Below, piece by piece: positions 17,301 through 25,091 of a DNA stretch of 60,312 bases. Location: the NCBI GenBank assembly GCA_900316475.1, contig ONDA01000015.1:1-60312 (forward strand), written 5' to 3'. Made by a program: the position numbers and the translations under genes. The number at the start of each line of letters is the position of its first letter. Position 1 is the stretch's first letter. The notes beneath the pieces were generated by a model. That model was given only the letters and a program-made list of their open reading frames with translations, did not search any database and was not told the origin of the DNA. Source of the stretch: an uncultured Prevotellaceae bacterium (GTDB lineage: Bacteria; Bacteroidota; Bacteroidia; Bacteroidales; Bacteroidaceae).

Positions 17301-18553
17301 TTGAGGTTAAGACCATCGGTCGTGACGGCACCATCAAACTGCCGGTCGTTCTTAAGGGTGAACCGTGTCATAGCTTTACCTATGTCGGTTGAGACATCTG
17401 CTAATGCACTTATATTGCCTTCAGTGTCGCCGTTGAAAGCTCCCTTAAGTTGGAGATCTCCTATTTGGAGGACAGGATGCGGTAGCTCCATGAAATTCTT
17501 TGAAATAAAGTCCAGCACTTCATCGCCAATCTTCAGCTGGTCTACTGACATCTTCCATGTCTTAGGATTGCCATTAGTGGGTAGCATGAGGGTACCGTTA
17601 GCTTGCAGCTCCAGCTGATCGTTTCCTGACGTGAGGCTGAACTGAGGTATCTGTAAGGTGTTATGCTCATAACTGAAGTCGGTGACGAGGTTAATCCTTC
17701 GCTGAAACTTTTTAAGTTCAGGAAGTAGAATCCTAAAATCTGATGGCGTGATATTTGCGTCGTCTATACGTCCTTTGAGACAGAGTGACTCATTCAGCTT
17801 ATGACTATCGTATGTGGCACCGAGACTATCAATTCGTATTTGGGTGTCAGGCATTTGGAGCTTGAATTGCCGGAGTTGGGCATCATGTTTTCCTGCTGCC
17901 AACAGGAAAGACAGTCTCTTGATAAAAAGGCCAGACTGTTCTATCACTGACATACGCTTGACATTGACATTGAGGCTGTCATCGGTGAGAGTTTTCAGAA
18001 TAATGTAAGCACTGATGTCTGTTGCCTTGAGATGATGAGGATTGAGCCTGTTAGGAATTTGAGCCGCATCCCACTGGTCGTAGCTGACAGACGAGCCACG
18101 TACGATGAAGGAATTTACTTGCAGATTAAGTGGCTTGCTGGCTGTTGTGTCGCGAGATGCAAGTGAGTCGATTACAAACTGGATGTTGAGAGGCGATGAA
18201 GCCGTAGGTCGCGAGAGATTCAAGTGAGCTCCGAATATTTGTGCTGACGAGATGGAAATTTGCCCTAATGCCAAGGGGGGCAAGTCAATTTTTACTGTCA
18301 TACGGGCTGCTTTGAACATTGGCCGCTGGTTTTGGTCTTTAATATCGACGTCGTCAAGGATTAGACGGTTGAGAAATCCTAAGTCGACACGTCCAATAGA
18401 TACTTGTGTACCTATAGTTTTACCGATGGCTTCTGCCAGATGGGTGCCCAACCATTGCTGTACAGATGTGGTATGAATTGCTATAACGATAATTGCGTAC
18501 AGACCTAACAAAGTCCATACAACCCAATTGATGATATGTTTAAGAATCCTCAC
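14312..18553 (-). CDS. tamB: TamB-like translocation/assembly module protein
   Basis: 1413 residues. An N-terminal membrane anchor (IINWVVWTLLGLYAIIVIAIHT) is followed by a long AsmA/TamB-type beta-rich region. The conserved C-terminal TamB domain is at about residues 1000-1400 (GTYDVTIQNIINKKFQFQQGG..., then RSLLSSQQEMNQQVLYLLSIGRF). TamB-family proteins span the periplasm, assist outer-membrane protein assembly and may conduct lipid between membranes. The Bacteroidota form is usually about this long. The final GIGIIMKKDFNSLGDFFG resembles family members in this phylum. On its strand TATTTTTG at 18613-18606 is a likely -7 element. It shares 4 bases with the nhaC start. Confidence 0.9.
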   Translation of the reverse strand: MRILKHIINWVVWTLLGLYAIIVIAIHTTSVQQWLGTHLAEAIGKTIGTQVSIGRVDLGFLNRLILDDVDIKDQNQRPMFKAARMTVKIDLPPLALGQISISSAQIFGAHLNLSRPTASSPLNIQFVIDSLASRDTTASKPLNLQVNSFIVRGSSVSYDQWDAAQIPNRLNPHHLKATDISAYIILKTLTDDSLNVNVKRMSVIEQSGLFIKRLSFLLAAGKHDAQLRQFKLQMPDTQIRIDSLGATYDSHKLNESLCLKGRIDDANITPSDFRILLPELKKFQRRINLVTDFSYEHNTLQIPQFSLTSGNDQLELQANGTLMLPTNGNPKTWKMSVDQLKIGDEVLDFISKNFMELPHPVLQIGDLQLKGAFNGDTEGNISALADVSTDIGKAMTRFTLKNDRQFDGAVTTDGLNLNQLLENEKLGIIAADLAFNGIMKELFCVKGAVSRFDFDNDSYRDISLDGRYADSHLAGHLQINDPKVAAQLDLDVHAKSLKDAVGAVSIHHLSLPEKSYQLEYLHIKSDYEEGRHHITLNSDFAHADLVGQFDYTTLAQSVANAVGTRMPTLPGLPPLNKSVNNNFTLQMTVAKTDWLQKLLNVNVDVTQPLSLSAIVNDNSQLMKIDLQAPGFSFNDSQYKDAYVHVNTPTDTMTIEAGISRIQNDGLPLQLDINGFAANNNLQSTLHWDNNDQQKPVSGILNAATQFYVNNHGLAEAHARFLPSTVIIDNSKWLIEPSDVLYSSERLLVDHFIVHNNQQYITIDGTASKQPSDTVVVDLKGVEVAYILDLVNFDAVTFSGKASGRATLSSVLNAPDMKASLSVHDFKFQEGRMGTLNALVNWNKQQKQIDIHATANDGPEAMTYIDGYVSPEKDFIDLGISAHGTYLDFMHSFTESFISHITGHGTGDVRLAGPLSAINLTGGLVVSGEATITPTNTTYQLRNDTITLIPNKIHIDHQPLYDKYGNIAYLSGGIFHEDLTNLSLDLNVTTDKFLGYDFDDFGDQSFYGTVFAAGNVNIRMKGDDVHIDCHVTPLKNTVFVYNAAQTDAINSHEYITWHANSRDSGQAASDAQQSALSSTNIYMTFLVNATPEATMRLLMDAKTGDYITLAGNGTIQASYYNKGAFQMQGIYTVETGTYDVTIQNIINKKFQFQQGGTITFGGDPYEAALNLQALYTVNGVSLSDLNIGNSFSSNTVRVNCLMNIGGQPMSPQVTFDLDIPNVNADEKQMIRSLLSSQQEMNQQVLYLLSIGRFYSQGQNNAAQQEQLDRTSLAMNSFLSGTLSTQINNVLNQILRNNNWNFGANISTGTEGWNNAEYEGIVNGRMLNNRLLINGQFGYRDNATQASPSFIGDFDVRYLLTPNGNYALKVYNQTNDRYFTRSSLNTQGIGIIMKKDFNSLGDFFGIKKNDKNRKE

Positions 18554-18605
18554 TCGTTGACAGTTGGAGATAGCAATTTTTACGCTCGTGCGCTGAATTG
18601 TGTTG

Positions 18606-18685
18606 CAAAAATACTACAAATTCTTATCATTACCATCTTTTTTGCCGATAAAATCATGTTTTATCCATAAAAAATATTAATTTTG
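18606..18685. promoter_or_regulatory. Divergent promoters between tamB and nqrA
   Basis: On the minus strand TATTTTTG (18613-18606) faces tamB. On the plus strand TAATTTTG (18678-18685) faces nqrA and is followed by GCAG. Neither has a clean TTTG 19 bases upstream, so the calls rest on the -7 boxes and on the divergent layout. Confidence 0.5.
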
Positions 18686-18728
18686 CAGTCGCTAAACCCT
18701 TGGATATTCAATTCAAACATTTATATAA

Positions 18729-20072
18729 ATGGCAAATGTTATTAAGTTGTGTAAAGGCTTAGACATTCATCTGCAAGGCCAGGCTCAGGAGAAAAAAATC
18801 CAGCTGAAGTCGAACGGACGCTATGCGTTGGTGCCCGACGACTTCGAGGGAGTGACTCCGAAAGTGGTGGTGAAAGAGGGTGATATCGTCAAAGCCGGGG
18901 AGGCCTTGTTCGTCAACAAGCAGTTTCCCGAAGTGAAGTTTGCCTCGCCCGTCAGCGGTAAAGTCGTGGCGGTGGAACGTGGCGAACGTAGAAAAGTGCT
19001 ATGCGTAAAGGTGGAAGCCGACGCCCAGCAGAGCTTTGTAGACTATGGCAAGAAAGACGTCAGCAGTCTTGACGGGAAAGCCGTGATGGAAGCGCTGCTC
19101 GCAGCAGGATTGTTTGGCTACATCAACCAGCTGCCTTATGCCGTTTCCACCAATCCGTCGGTGATGCCGAAGGCTATCTTCGTCTCTGCCCTCCGTGACA
19201 AGCCTTTGGCTTGCAACTTCGAGTATGAGGTGAAAGGACAGGAGCAGGACTTCCAGACTGGTCTTACGGCCCTGTCGAAGATTGCCAAGACTTATCTCGG
19301 CGTGGGAGAGGGTTCGGCTCTTACCAATATGAAGGATGCTGAGGTAAATGTCTTCGTCGGGAAGTGCCCGGCAGGTAACGTTGGTGTGCAGGTGAATCAT
19401 GTTGACCCGGTGAACAAGGGCGAGGTGGTGTGGACCATCGGCGACCCCACGGTTGTGCTCTTTATCGGCCGTCTGTTCAATACGGGCAAGGTGAACCTGA
19501 CACGCACGGTGGCTCTCTGCGGCAGCGAGGTCAAGGCTCCGGCATACGTGGACATGCTGGTGGGCGAGGAACTCTCTACGCTATTGTCAAACAGCTATGA
19601 CGCTTCAAAACGCGTGCGTATCATCAATGGTAATGTGCTGACGGGCAAGCCCACGACAAAAGAAGGCTTCCTTGGAGCACATAGCAGCGAGATTACGGTG
19701 ATTCCCGAGGGTGATGATACCGACGAAATGCTGGGATGGATCATGCCGCGCCTGAAGCAGTTCTCGGTGAGCCGCAGCTACTTCTCGTGGCTCTGTGGCA
19801 AAAAGGAGTATGCGCTCGATGCGCGAGTAAAAGGCGGCGAGCGCCACATCATCATGAGCGGTGAGTACGACAAGGTGCTGCCAATGGACATCTATGGTGA
19901 ATATCTCATCAAGGCTATCATCTCTGGCGACATTGACCGTCAGGAGGCTCTGGGTATCTACGAAGTGGCTCCCGAGGACTTTGCTCTGGCGGAGTTCGTG
20001 GATAGCTCGAAACTCGAATTGCAGCGCATCGTGCGTGAAGGCCTGAATGTTTTACGTAAAGAAAACGCATAA
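18729..20072 (+). CDS. nqrA: Na+-translocating NADH:quinone oxidoreductase subunit A
   Basis: 447 residues, first gene of a six-gene Nqr operon. NqrA is the cytoplasmic subunit near the quinone site. It has a barrel-sandwich N-terminus (MANVIKLCKGLDIHLQGQAQ...ALVPDDFEGVTPKVVVKEGD) and a SLBB-like middle. The SPVSGKVVAVERGERRKVL block and the KPTTKEGFLGAHSSEITVIPEGD stretch are typical. The Nqr complex oxidises NADH, reduces the quinone (menaquinone in Bacteroidales) and pumps Na+ outwards. Start at the ATG after an A/T-rich leader. The next gene starts two bases after the stop. Confidence 0.95.
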   Translation: MANVIKLCKGLDIHLQGQAQEKKIQLKSNGRYALVPDDFEGVTPKVVVKEGDIVKAGEALFVNKQFPEVKFASPVSGKVVAVERGERRKVLCVKVEADAQQSFVDYGKKDVSSLDGKAVMEALLAAGLFGYINQLPYAVSTNPSVMPKAIFVSALRDKPLACNFEYEVKGQEQDFQTGLTALSKIAKTYLGVGEGSALTNMKDAEVNVFVGKCPAGNVGVQVNHVDPVNKGEVVWTIGDPTVVLFIGRLFNTGKVNLTRTVALCGSEVKAPAYVDMLVGEELSTLLSNSYDASKRVRIINGNVLTGKPTTKEGFLGAHSSEITVIPEGDDTDEMLGWIMPRLKQFSVSRSYFSWLCGKKEYALDARVKGGERHIIMSGEYDKVLPMDIYGEYLIKAIISGDIDRQEALGIYEVAPEDFALAEFVDSSKLELQRIVREGLNVLRKENA

Positions 20073-20074
20073 CT

Positions 20075-21235
20075 ATGTCAGCATTAAGAAATTATATCAA
20101 TAAGATAAAGCCGAACTTCGAGGAGGGTGGCAAGCTGCATGCCTTCCATTCGGTGTTCGACGGCTTCGAGACCTTCCTCTATGTGCCCAACGACACAGCG
20201 AAGGCAGGCAGCGTGAATATTCACGATGCCATTGATTCGAAGCGCATCATGAGTATGGTGGTCATCGCCCTGATACCTGCCATGCTGTTCGGTATGTACA
20301 ACATCGGCTACCAGAACTACCTTGCGGCAGGCACCCTCGAGAGCGCCTCGTTCCTCGAGATTTTCTGCTACGGCTTCCTGGCCGTGCTGCCCAAGATTCT
20401 CGTCAGCTACATCGTCGGCCTCGGCATTGAGTTTGCCTGGGCACAGTGGAAAGGTGAGGAGATTCAGGAGGGTTACCTCGTCTCGGGTTTCATTATACCG
20501 CTGATTATACCTATCGGCTGTCCGTTGTGGATGCTGGCTCTGGCTTGTGCCTTCTCGGTCATCTTCTGTAAGGAAATCTTCGGCGGTACTGGTATGAACA
20601 TCTTCAATCCTGCTATCGCAGCCCGAATGTTCCTGTTCTTCGCATATCCCTCGAAGATGACTGGCGATACAGTTTGGGTGGCTCAGAACAGCATATTCGG
20701 CCTGGGCAACGACCTGCCCGACGGATTCACCGCTGCCACACCGCTCGGTCAGCTGGCACAGAACATCACGCCCGATGCGTCAATGCTCGATATGGCTTTG
20801 GGATTCATACCAGGTTCTATTGGTGAGACCAGTCTCGTTGCCATCGCCATCGGCGCGGCTATGCTGCTGTGGATGGGCATCGCATCGTGGCGCACGATGC
20901 TGAGTGTCTTTCTCGGCGGTATCGCCTTCGCCTTGCTGTTCGAGCAGACGGGGCAGGGCATGATATGGTGGCATCACTTCGTGATGGGTGGCTTCGCTTT
21001 CGGAGCTGTGTTTATGGCTACCGACCCTGTCACCTCATGCCGCACCACTACTGGCCAGTACATCTACGGTTTCCTGATTGGTGCTATGGCTATTATCATC
21101 CGTGTGATGAATGCCGGCTATCCTGAGGGCATGATGCTCGCCATCTTCTTTGGTAATATGTTTGCTCCGACGATTGATCACTTCATCGTTGAGCGCAATA
21201 TCTCGAAACGTTTAAAGAGAGGAGGTACCAAATGA
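20075..21235 (+). CDS. nqrB: Na+-translocating NADH:quinone oxidoreductase subunit B
   Basis: 386 residues, multi-helix membrane subunit that with NqrC carries covalent FMN and forms part of the Na+ path. Hallmarks are the N-terminal FEEGGKLHAFHSVFDGFETFLYVP, FGGTGMNIFNPAIAARMFLFFAYP and TDPVTSCRTTTGQYIYGFLIG. The flavinylation region reads PDGFTAATPLGQL, with Ala where many homologues have Gly in the S/TGAT-type motif, as expected for this divergent phylum. The stop overlaps the nqrC start by four bases (ATGA), indicating coupled translation. Confidence 0.95.
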   Translation: MSALRNYINKIKPNFEEGGKLHAFHSVFDGFETFLYVPNDTAKAGSVNIHDAIDSKRIMSMVVIALIPAMLFGMYNIGYQNYLAAGTLESASFLEIFCYGFLAVLPKILVSYIVGLGIEFAWAQWKGEEIQEGYLVSGFIIPLIIPIGCPLWMLALACAFSVIFCKEIFGGTGMNIFNPAIAARMFLFFAYPSKMTGDTVWVAQNSIFGLGNDLPDGFTAATPLGQLAQNITPDASMLDMALGFIPGSIGETSLVAIAIGAAMLLWMGIASWRTMLSVFLGGIAFALLFEQTGQGMIWWHHFVMGGFAFGAVFMATDPVTSCRTTTGQYIYGFLIGAMAIIIRVMNAGYPEGMMLAIFFGNMFAPTIDHFIVERNISKRLKRGGTK

Positions 21236-21933
21236 AACTGAATACAAACTCTAACGCGTACATTATTATATATAGCGCGATACTCGTTGTCATCGTGGCC
21301 TTCCTGCTGGCCTTCGTCTATCAGGCTTTGAAACCCATGCAGGACGCTAACGTGGCTCTCGACGTGAAGAAGCAGATTCTCTATTCGCTTAACATCCGTG
21401 ACCTGGACGGTGCTGAGGCCGAGGCCAAGTATGCCGAGGTCGTGAAGAGTGAGGGTGAGATTGATGGCCAGAAGTATTATTCATGTGAAATCAATGGCGA
21501 GGATATTCTCGTTGTTTCCATGAAAGGCATGGGACTCTGGGGCGGTATCAGCGGCTATATCTCCATTCATGGTGATAAGGACCCCGTTGTCTATGGTGCT
21601 TACTTCAACCATGAAAGTGAGACAGCTGGCCTGGGTGCAGAGATCAAGGATTCTCAGGCTTGGCAGGAGAAGTTCATTGGCAAGAAGGTCTTCGTGAACC
21701 CTGAAGATGGTAGCGAAGTGGCTCTCTCGGTAGTGAAGAAGGTGGAAGACCCCACGACGCAGGTTGACTGTGTGACAGGTGCTACCCTGACTTCTAATGG
21801 TGTGAACGATATGATTAAGGCAGGTTTGAAGGACGCTGGCAAGCGCTTCGTACAATTGTTTGTGAAGACACAATGTGTAAAGGATGAACCTGCTGATTCC
21901 ACAACTGTTGAAACTAAAGCAGAGGAGGAGTAA
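21232..21933 (+). CDS. nqrC: Na+-translocating NADH:quinone oxidoreductase subunit C
   Basis: 233 residues. One N-terminal membrane helix (YIIIYSAILVVIVAFLLAFVYQAL) precedes an FMN-binding domain. The flavinylation motif TGATLTSNGV is at about residue 183-192; the Thr after GATL is the expected FMN phosphoester site. GLGAEIKDSQAWQEKFIGKK is the conserved block before it. The periplasmic domain passes electrons within Nqr. A charged Glu/Lys tail closes the protein. It follows nqrB with a four-base overlap and is three bases ahead of nqrD. Confidence 0.95.
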   Translation: MKLNTNSNAYIIIYSAILVVIVAFLLAFVYQALKPMQDANVALDVKKQILYSLNIRDLDGAEAEAKYAEVVKSEGEIDGQKYYSCEINGEDILVVSMKGMGLWGGISGYISIHGDKDPVVYGAYFNHESETAGLGAEIKDSQAWQEKFIGKKVFVNPEDGSEVALSVVKKVEDPTTQVDCVTGATLTSNGVNDMIKAGLKDAGKRFVQLFVKTQCVKDEPADSTTVETKAEEE

Positions 21934-21936
21934 ACT

Positions 21937-22560
21937 ATGGCATTATTCAGTAAACAAAATAAGGAGGTTTTCACTAATCCGTTGAACCTCGACCACCCGA
22001 TTCTCGGACAGGTATTGGGTATCTGCTCGGCACTCGCCGTCACAGCGCAGCTGAAGCCTGCCATTGTGATGGGACTCGCCGTGACCGTAATCACCGCCTT
22101 TGCGAACGTGATTATTTCGATTATCCGCAACACCATTCCTAACCGCATACGTATTGTGGTGCAGCTGGTGGTTGTGGCCGCTCTCGTAACTATCGTCTCG
22201 CAGATTCTGAAGGCTTTCGCCTACGATGTCAGCGTCCAGCTCTCTGTGTATGTCGGTCTGATTATCACCAACTGTATCCTGATGGGCCGCCTCGAGGCAT
22301 TTGCCATGCAGAACAAGCCCTGGCCTTCGTTCCTCGACGGTGTAGGCAACGGTTTAGGCTACGCCATGATTCTTGTCATCGTGGGTGCCGTTCGTGAGTT
22401 CCTCGGACGTGGTTCGCTCTTAGGCTTCCAGATTATCCCCGACGCCTGCTACGACTTCGGCTATGTGAACAACGGTATGATGACGATGCCGGCTATGGCG
22501 CTCATCCTCGTCGGTTGTGTGATTTGGGTTCATCGTGCATATTTTTATAAGGAGAAGTAA
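21937..22560 (+). CDS. nqrD: Na+-translocating NADH:quinone oxidoreductase subunit D
   Basis: 207 residues, six-helix membrane subunit homologous to RnfE. Family blocks: NPLNLDHPILGQVLGICSALAVTAQLKPA, ITNCILMGRLEAFAMQNKPWPSFLDGVGNGLGYA and VGAVREFLGRGSLLG. With NqrE it forms the inverted pair that holds an iron centre in the membrane; a Cys sits in the GICSALAVT and TNCILMGR helices as expected. The next gene follows after three bases. Confidence 0.95.
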   Translation: MALFSKQNKEVFTNPLNLDHPILGQVLGICSALAVTAQLKPAIVMGLAVTVITAFANVIISIIRNTIPNRIRIVVQLVVVAALVTIVSQILKAFAYDVSVQLSVYVGLIITNCILMGRLEAFAMQNKPWPSFLDGVGNGLGYAMILVIVGAVREFLGRGSLLGFQIIPDACYDFGYVNNGMMTMPAMALILVGCVIWVHRAYFYKEK

Positions 22561-22563
22561 GTT

Positions 22564-23190
22564 ATGGAACACGCAATATCATTACTGTTCAGGTCCATCT
22601 TTGTGGACAATATGATTTTCGCCTTCTTCCTCGGCATGTGTTCCTACCTTGCTGTGTCGAAGACTGTGAAGACCTCGTTGGGTCTCGGTATGGCTGTCAC
22701 CTTCGTGCTGACCGTTACCGTCCCCGTCAATTATCTGTTACAGACCAAGGTGCTTGGTCCAGACTGCCTCGCTGAGGGCGTCGACCTGAGCTACCTGTCG
22801 TTTATCCTCTTTATCGCCGTGATTGCTGGTATGGTGCAGCTGGTGGAGATGACAGTCGAGAAGTACTCGCCATCGCTCTATGCTGCCTTAGGTATCTTCC
22901 TACCGCTGATTGCCGTGAACTGCGCCATCATGGGTGCTTCGCTCTTCATGCAGCAGCGCATCCTCATGGAGCCCACCAATTCGCAGGCCATCACCTCAAT
23001 CTGGGACGCTATGGTCTACGGCTTCGGCTCAGGTATCGGCTGGACATTAGCCATCGTGGCTATGGGTGCCATCCGTGAGAAGATGCAGTACTCCGACGTT
23101 CCCAAGCCCCTGCAGGGCCTCGGCATCGTGTTTATCACCGTGGGCCTCATGGCTATGGCGATGATGTGTTTTAGTGGACTTAATATCTGA
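22564..23190 (+). CDS. nqrE: Na+-translocating NADH:quinone oxidoreductase subunit E
   Basis: 208 residues, membrane partner of NqrD, homologous to RnfA. It begins [38 protein letters not shown] and contains [15 protein letters not shown], the second Cys-bearing helix that completes the shared iron site. [23 protein letters not shown] is a further family block. Full length. It is followed eight bases later by nqrF. Confidence 0.95.
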   Translation: MEHAISLLFRSIFVDNMIFAFFLGMCSYLAVSKTVKTSLGLGMAVTFVLTVTVPVNYLLQTKVLGPDCLAEGVDLSYLSFILFIAVIAGMVQLVEMTVEKYSPSLYAALGIFLPLIAVNCAIMGASLFMQQRILMEPTNSQAITSIWDAMVYGFGSGIGWTLAIVAMGAIREKMQYSDVPKPLQGLGIVFITVGLMAMAMMCFSGLNI

Positions 23191-23198
23191 TTGGAAGT

Positions 23199-24467
23199 AT
23201 GGCACAGTTTATAGCATATAGCATTGGAGTATTCCTCATTGTCATACTCCTCTTGGTGATTATTCTGTTGGTGGCTAAGAAGTATCTCAGCCCCAGCGGT
23301 AATGTGAATATTACAGTAAATGGTGATAAGGTGCTGAACGTACCTCAGGGCAACAACCTGATGGCTACATTGAACCAGAATGGCATCTTCCTGCCTTCTG
23401 CCTGTGGTGGTAAGGCCAGTTGCGGCCAGTGTAAAGTACAGGTACTTGAGGGCGGTGGCGAGATCCTCGACTCTGAAAAGCCTCACTTTACCCGCAAGCA
23501 GATTAAGGACCATTGGCGCTTAGGCTGCCAGTGCAAAGTGAAGGGCGATCTGAAGATTCACGTCGACGAGTCTGTCCTTGGCGTCAAGGAGTACGAGTGT
23601 ACCGTTATCAGCAACAAGAACGTGGCTACGTTTATCAAGGAGTTCAAGGTTCAGCTGCCTGCTGGTGAGCACATGGACTTCCTGCCAGGTTCGTATGCTC
23701 AGATTAAGATTCCAAAGTTCGACTGCATCGACTACGACAAGGATTTCGACAAGTCGTTGATTGGCGACGAGTACCTGCCCAGCTGGGAGAAGTTCGGACT
23801 ATTCCAGCTGAAGTGTAAGAACCCAGAGGACACCATCCGCGCCTACTCAATGGCCAACTATCCTGCAGAGGGCGACGTGTTCATGCTGACCGTCCGTATT
23901 GCCACACCGCCATTCAAGGCCGACAAGAGCGGCTTCATGGACGTGAACCCAGGTATTGCTTCGTCGTACATCTTCTCGCTGAAGCCTGGTGACAAGGTGA
24001 TTATGAGTGGTCCGTTCGGCGACTTCCACCCGCACTTCGACTCGAAGAAGGAGATGATATGGGTTGGCGGTGGTGCCGGTATGGCTCCGTTGCGTGCGCA
24101 GATTATGCACATGACGAAGACGCTGCACACGACCGACCGTGAGATGCACTATTTCTACGGTGCACGCGCCCTGAACGAGGTGTTCTATCTCGAGGACTTC
24201 CTGGGACTGGAGAAGGAGTACCCCAACTTCCACTTCCACTTGGCCCTCGACCGTCCAGACCCCGCTGCCGATGCCGCAGGCGTGAAGTACACACCGGGAT
24301 TCGTCCATCAGGTCATGCTGAACACTTATCTGAAAGACCACGAGGCACCCGAGGATATCGAGTACTACATGTGCGGTCCTGGCCCCATGTCGAAGGCCGT
24401 TGTCTCTATGCTCGACTCACTCGGCGTAGAGTCCGAAAGCATTATGTATGATAACTTCGGAGGCTAA
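23199..24467 (+). CDS. nqrF: Na+-translocating NADH:quinone oxidoreductase subunit F
   Basis: 422 residues, the NADH-oxidising entry subunit. It has an N-terminal membrane anchor (residues about 4-27) and a plant-type 2Fe-2S domain with the ligand pattern [11 protein letters not shown] and a later Cys in [12 protein letters not shown] ferredoxin-reductase module follows: FAD-binding [15 protein letters not shown]-binding [13 protein letters not shown], and C-terminal [13 protein letters not shown]...YDNFGG. It takes electrons from NADH through FAD to the iron-sulfur centre. It is last in the operon and followed by a strong terminator. Confidence 0.95.
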   Translation: MAQFIAYSIGVFLIVILLLVIILLVAKKYLSPSGNVNITVNGDKVLNVPQGNNLMATLNQNGIFLPSACGGKASCGQCKVQVLEGGGEILDSEKPHFTRKQIKDHWRLGCQCKVKGDLKIHVDESVLGVKEYECTVISNKNVATFIKEFKVQLPAGEHMDFLPGSYAQIKIPKFDCIDYDKDFDKSLIGDEYLPSWEKFGLFQLKCKNPEDTIRAYSMANYPAEGDVFMLTVRIATPPFKADKSGFMDVNPGIASSYIFSLKPGDKVIMSGPFGDFHPHFDSKKEMIWVGGGAGMAPLRAQIMHMTKTLHTTDREMHYFYGARALNEVFYLEDFLGLEKEYPNFHFHLALDRPDPAADAAGVKYTPGFVHQVMLNTYLKDHEAPEDIEYYMCGPGPMSKAVVSMLDSLGVESESIMYDNFGG

Positions 24468-24474
24468 AAAATAT

Positions 24475-24516
24475 CGCCCGTCGTGCAAAAACATAGCATG
24501 ACGGGCGTTTTTTTTT
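24475..24516 (+). terminator. Intrinsic terminator after nqrF
   Basis: CGCCCGTCGTGC (24475-24486) pairs with GCATGACGGGCG (24496-24507) around a short A-rich loop and is followed by nine or more T residues. It ends the nqr operon. Confidence 0.9.
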
Positions 24517-24524
24517 TCAAATTA

Positions 24525-24555
24525 TTTGTTGTGACTGTTTTTTTTTGTATCTTTG
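24525..24555 (+). promoter_or_regulatory. Promoter upstream of the truncated solute-binding gene and nhaD
   Basis: TTTG (24525-24528), 19 bases, TATCTTTG (24548-24555). It would drive the truncated gene at 24587 and probably nhaD, since no promoter of similar quality was seen between them. Confidence 0.75.
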
Positions 24556-24586
24556 CAAACGTCAATAATAAGCCATAACTAGAAAT

Positions 24587-25042
24587 GTGAAAATACGGCT
24601 GTGTAAATACATCATACTGGTCATTTTTTCGGCAATTGTTTTAGGAGCCGAAGCTGCTGTTAATGACTATTCCAAGGAGCATCCGCTGCTGTTTGGAATA
24701 GATATGGACTATCCACCAATGGAATACATTGACGAGAATGGAAAGCCAAGTGGCTACGACGTGGAATTCACAAACGAGCTGATGAAGCGACTTGGAATAC
24801 CATTTACTTTTAGTTCTAATACGTGGACAAACATTGCCGGCGATGTCATTGCCGGGCGTGTAGATCTTGCTATGATGGTATACTCGCCTTATAGGAAGGA
24901 CAGTACAAACTATTCAAAGGCTATATTCAGACTATACTACCAAGTCGTCTACCGTAAGAAAGACACTTGCCGCTATGATATCCGTAACATGACAAATAAG
25001 CGCGTGGCCTGTATGGCGTCAAGGCTCGCTCTTCTGGTATAA
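24587..25042 (+). pseudogene. Truncated periplasmic solute-binding protein (SBP_bac_3 type)
   Basis: The 151-residue frame starts with GTG and encodes a signal peptide (MKIRLCKYIILVIFSAIVLGAEA) and the first lobe of a family-3 solute-binding domain: LLFGIDMDYPPMEYIDENGKPSGYDVEFTNELMKRLGIPFTFSSNTW. It ends at RVACMASRLALLV, just where the hinge to lobe two is expected. Normal domains are about 220 residues, and in Bacteroidales such domains often precede sensor kinases. The second lobe and anything after it are missing and only 49 bases separate the stop from nhaD, so a deletion is likely. The intact promoter suggests it is still transcribed. It may be a remnant, not a working binding protein. 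Confidence 0.7.
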
Positions 25043-25091
25043 CGTATCCGTAAAAGAAGTGAAGTAAACCAATAAAGGAACATTCTGAAAG

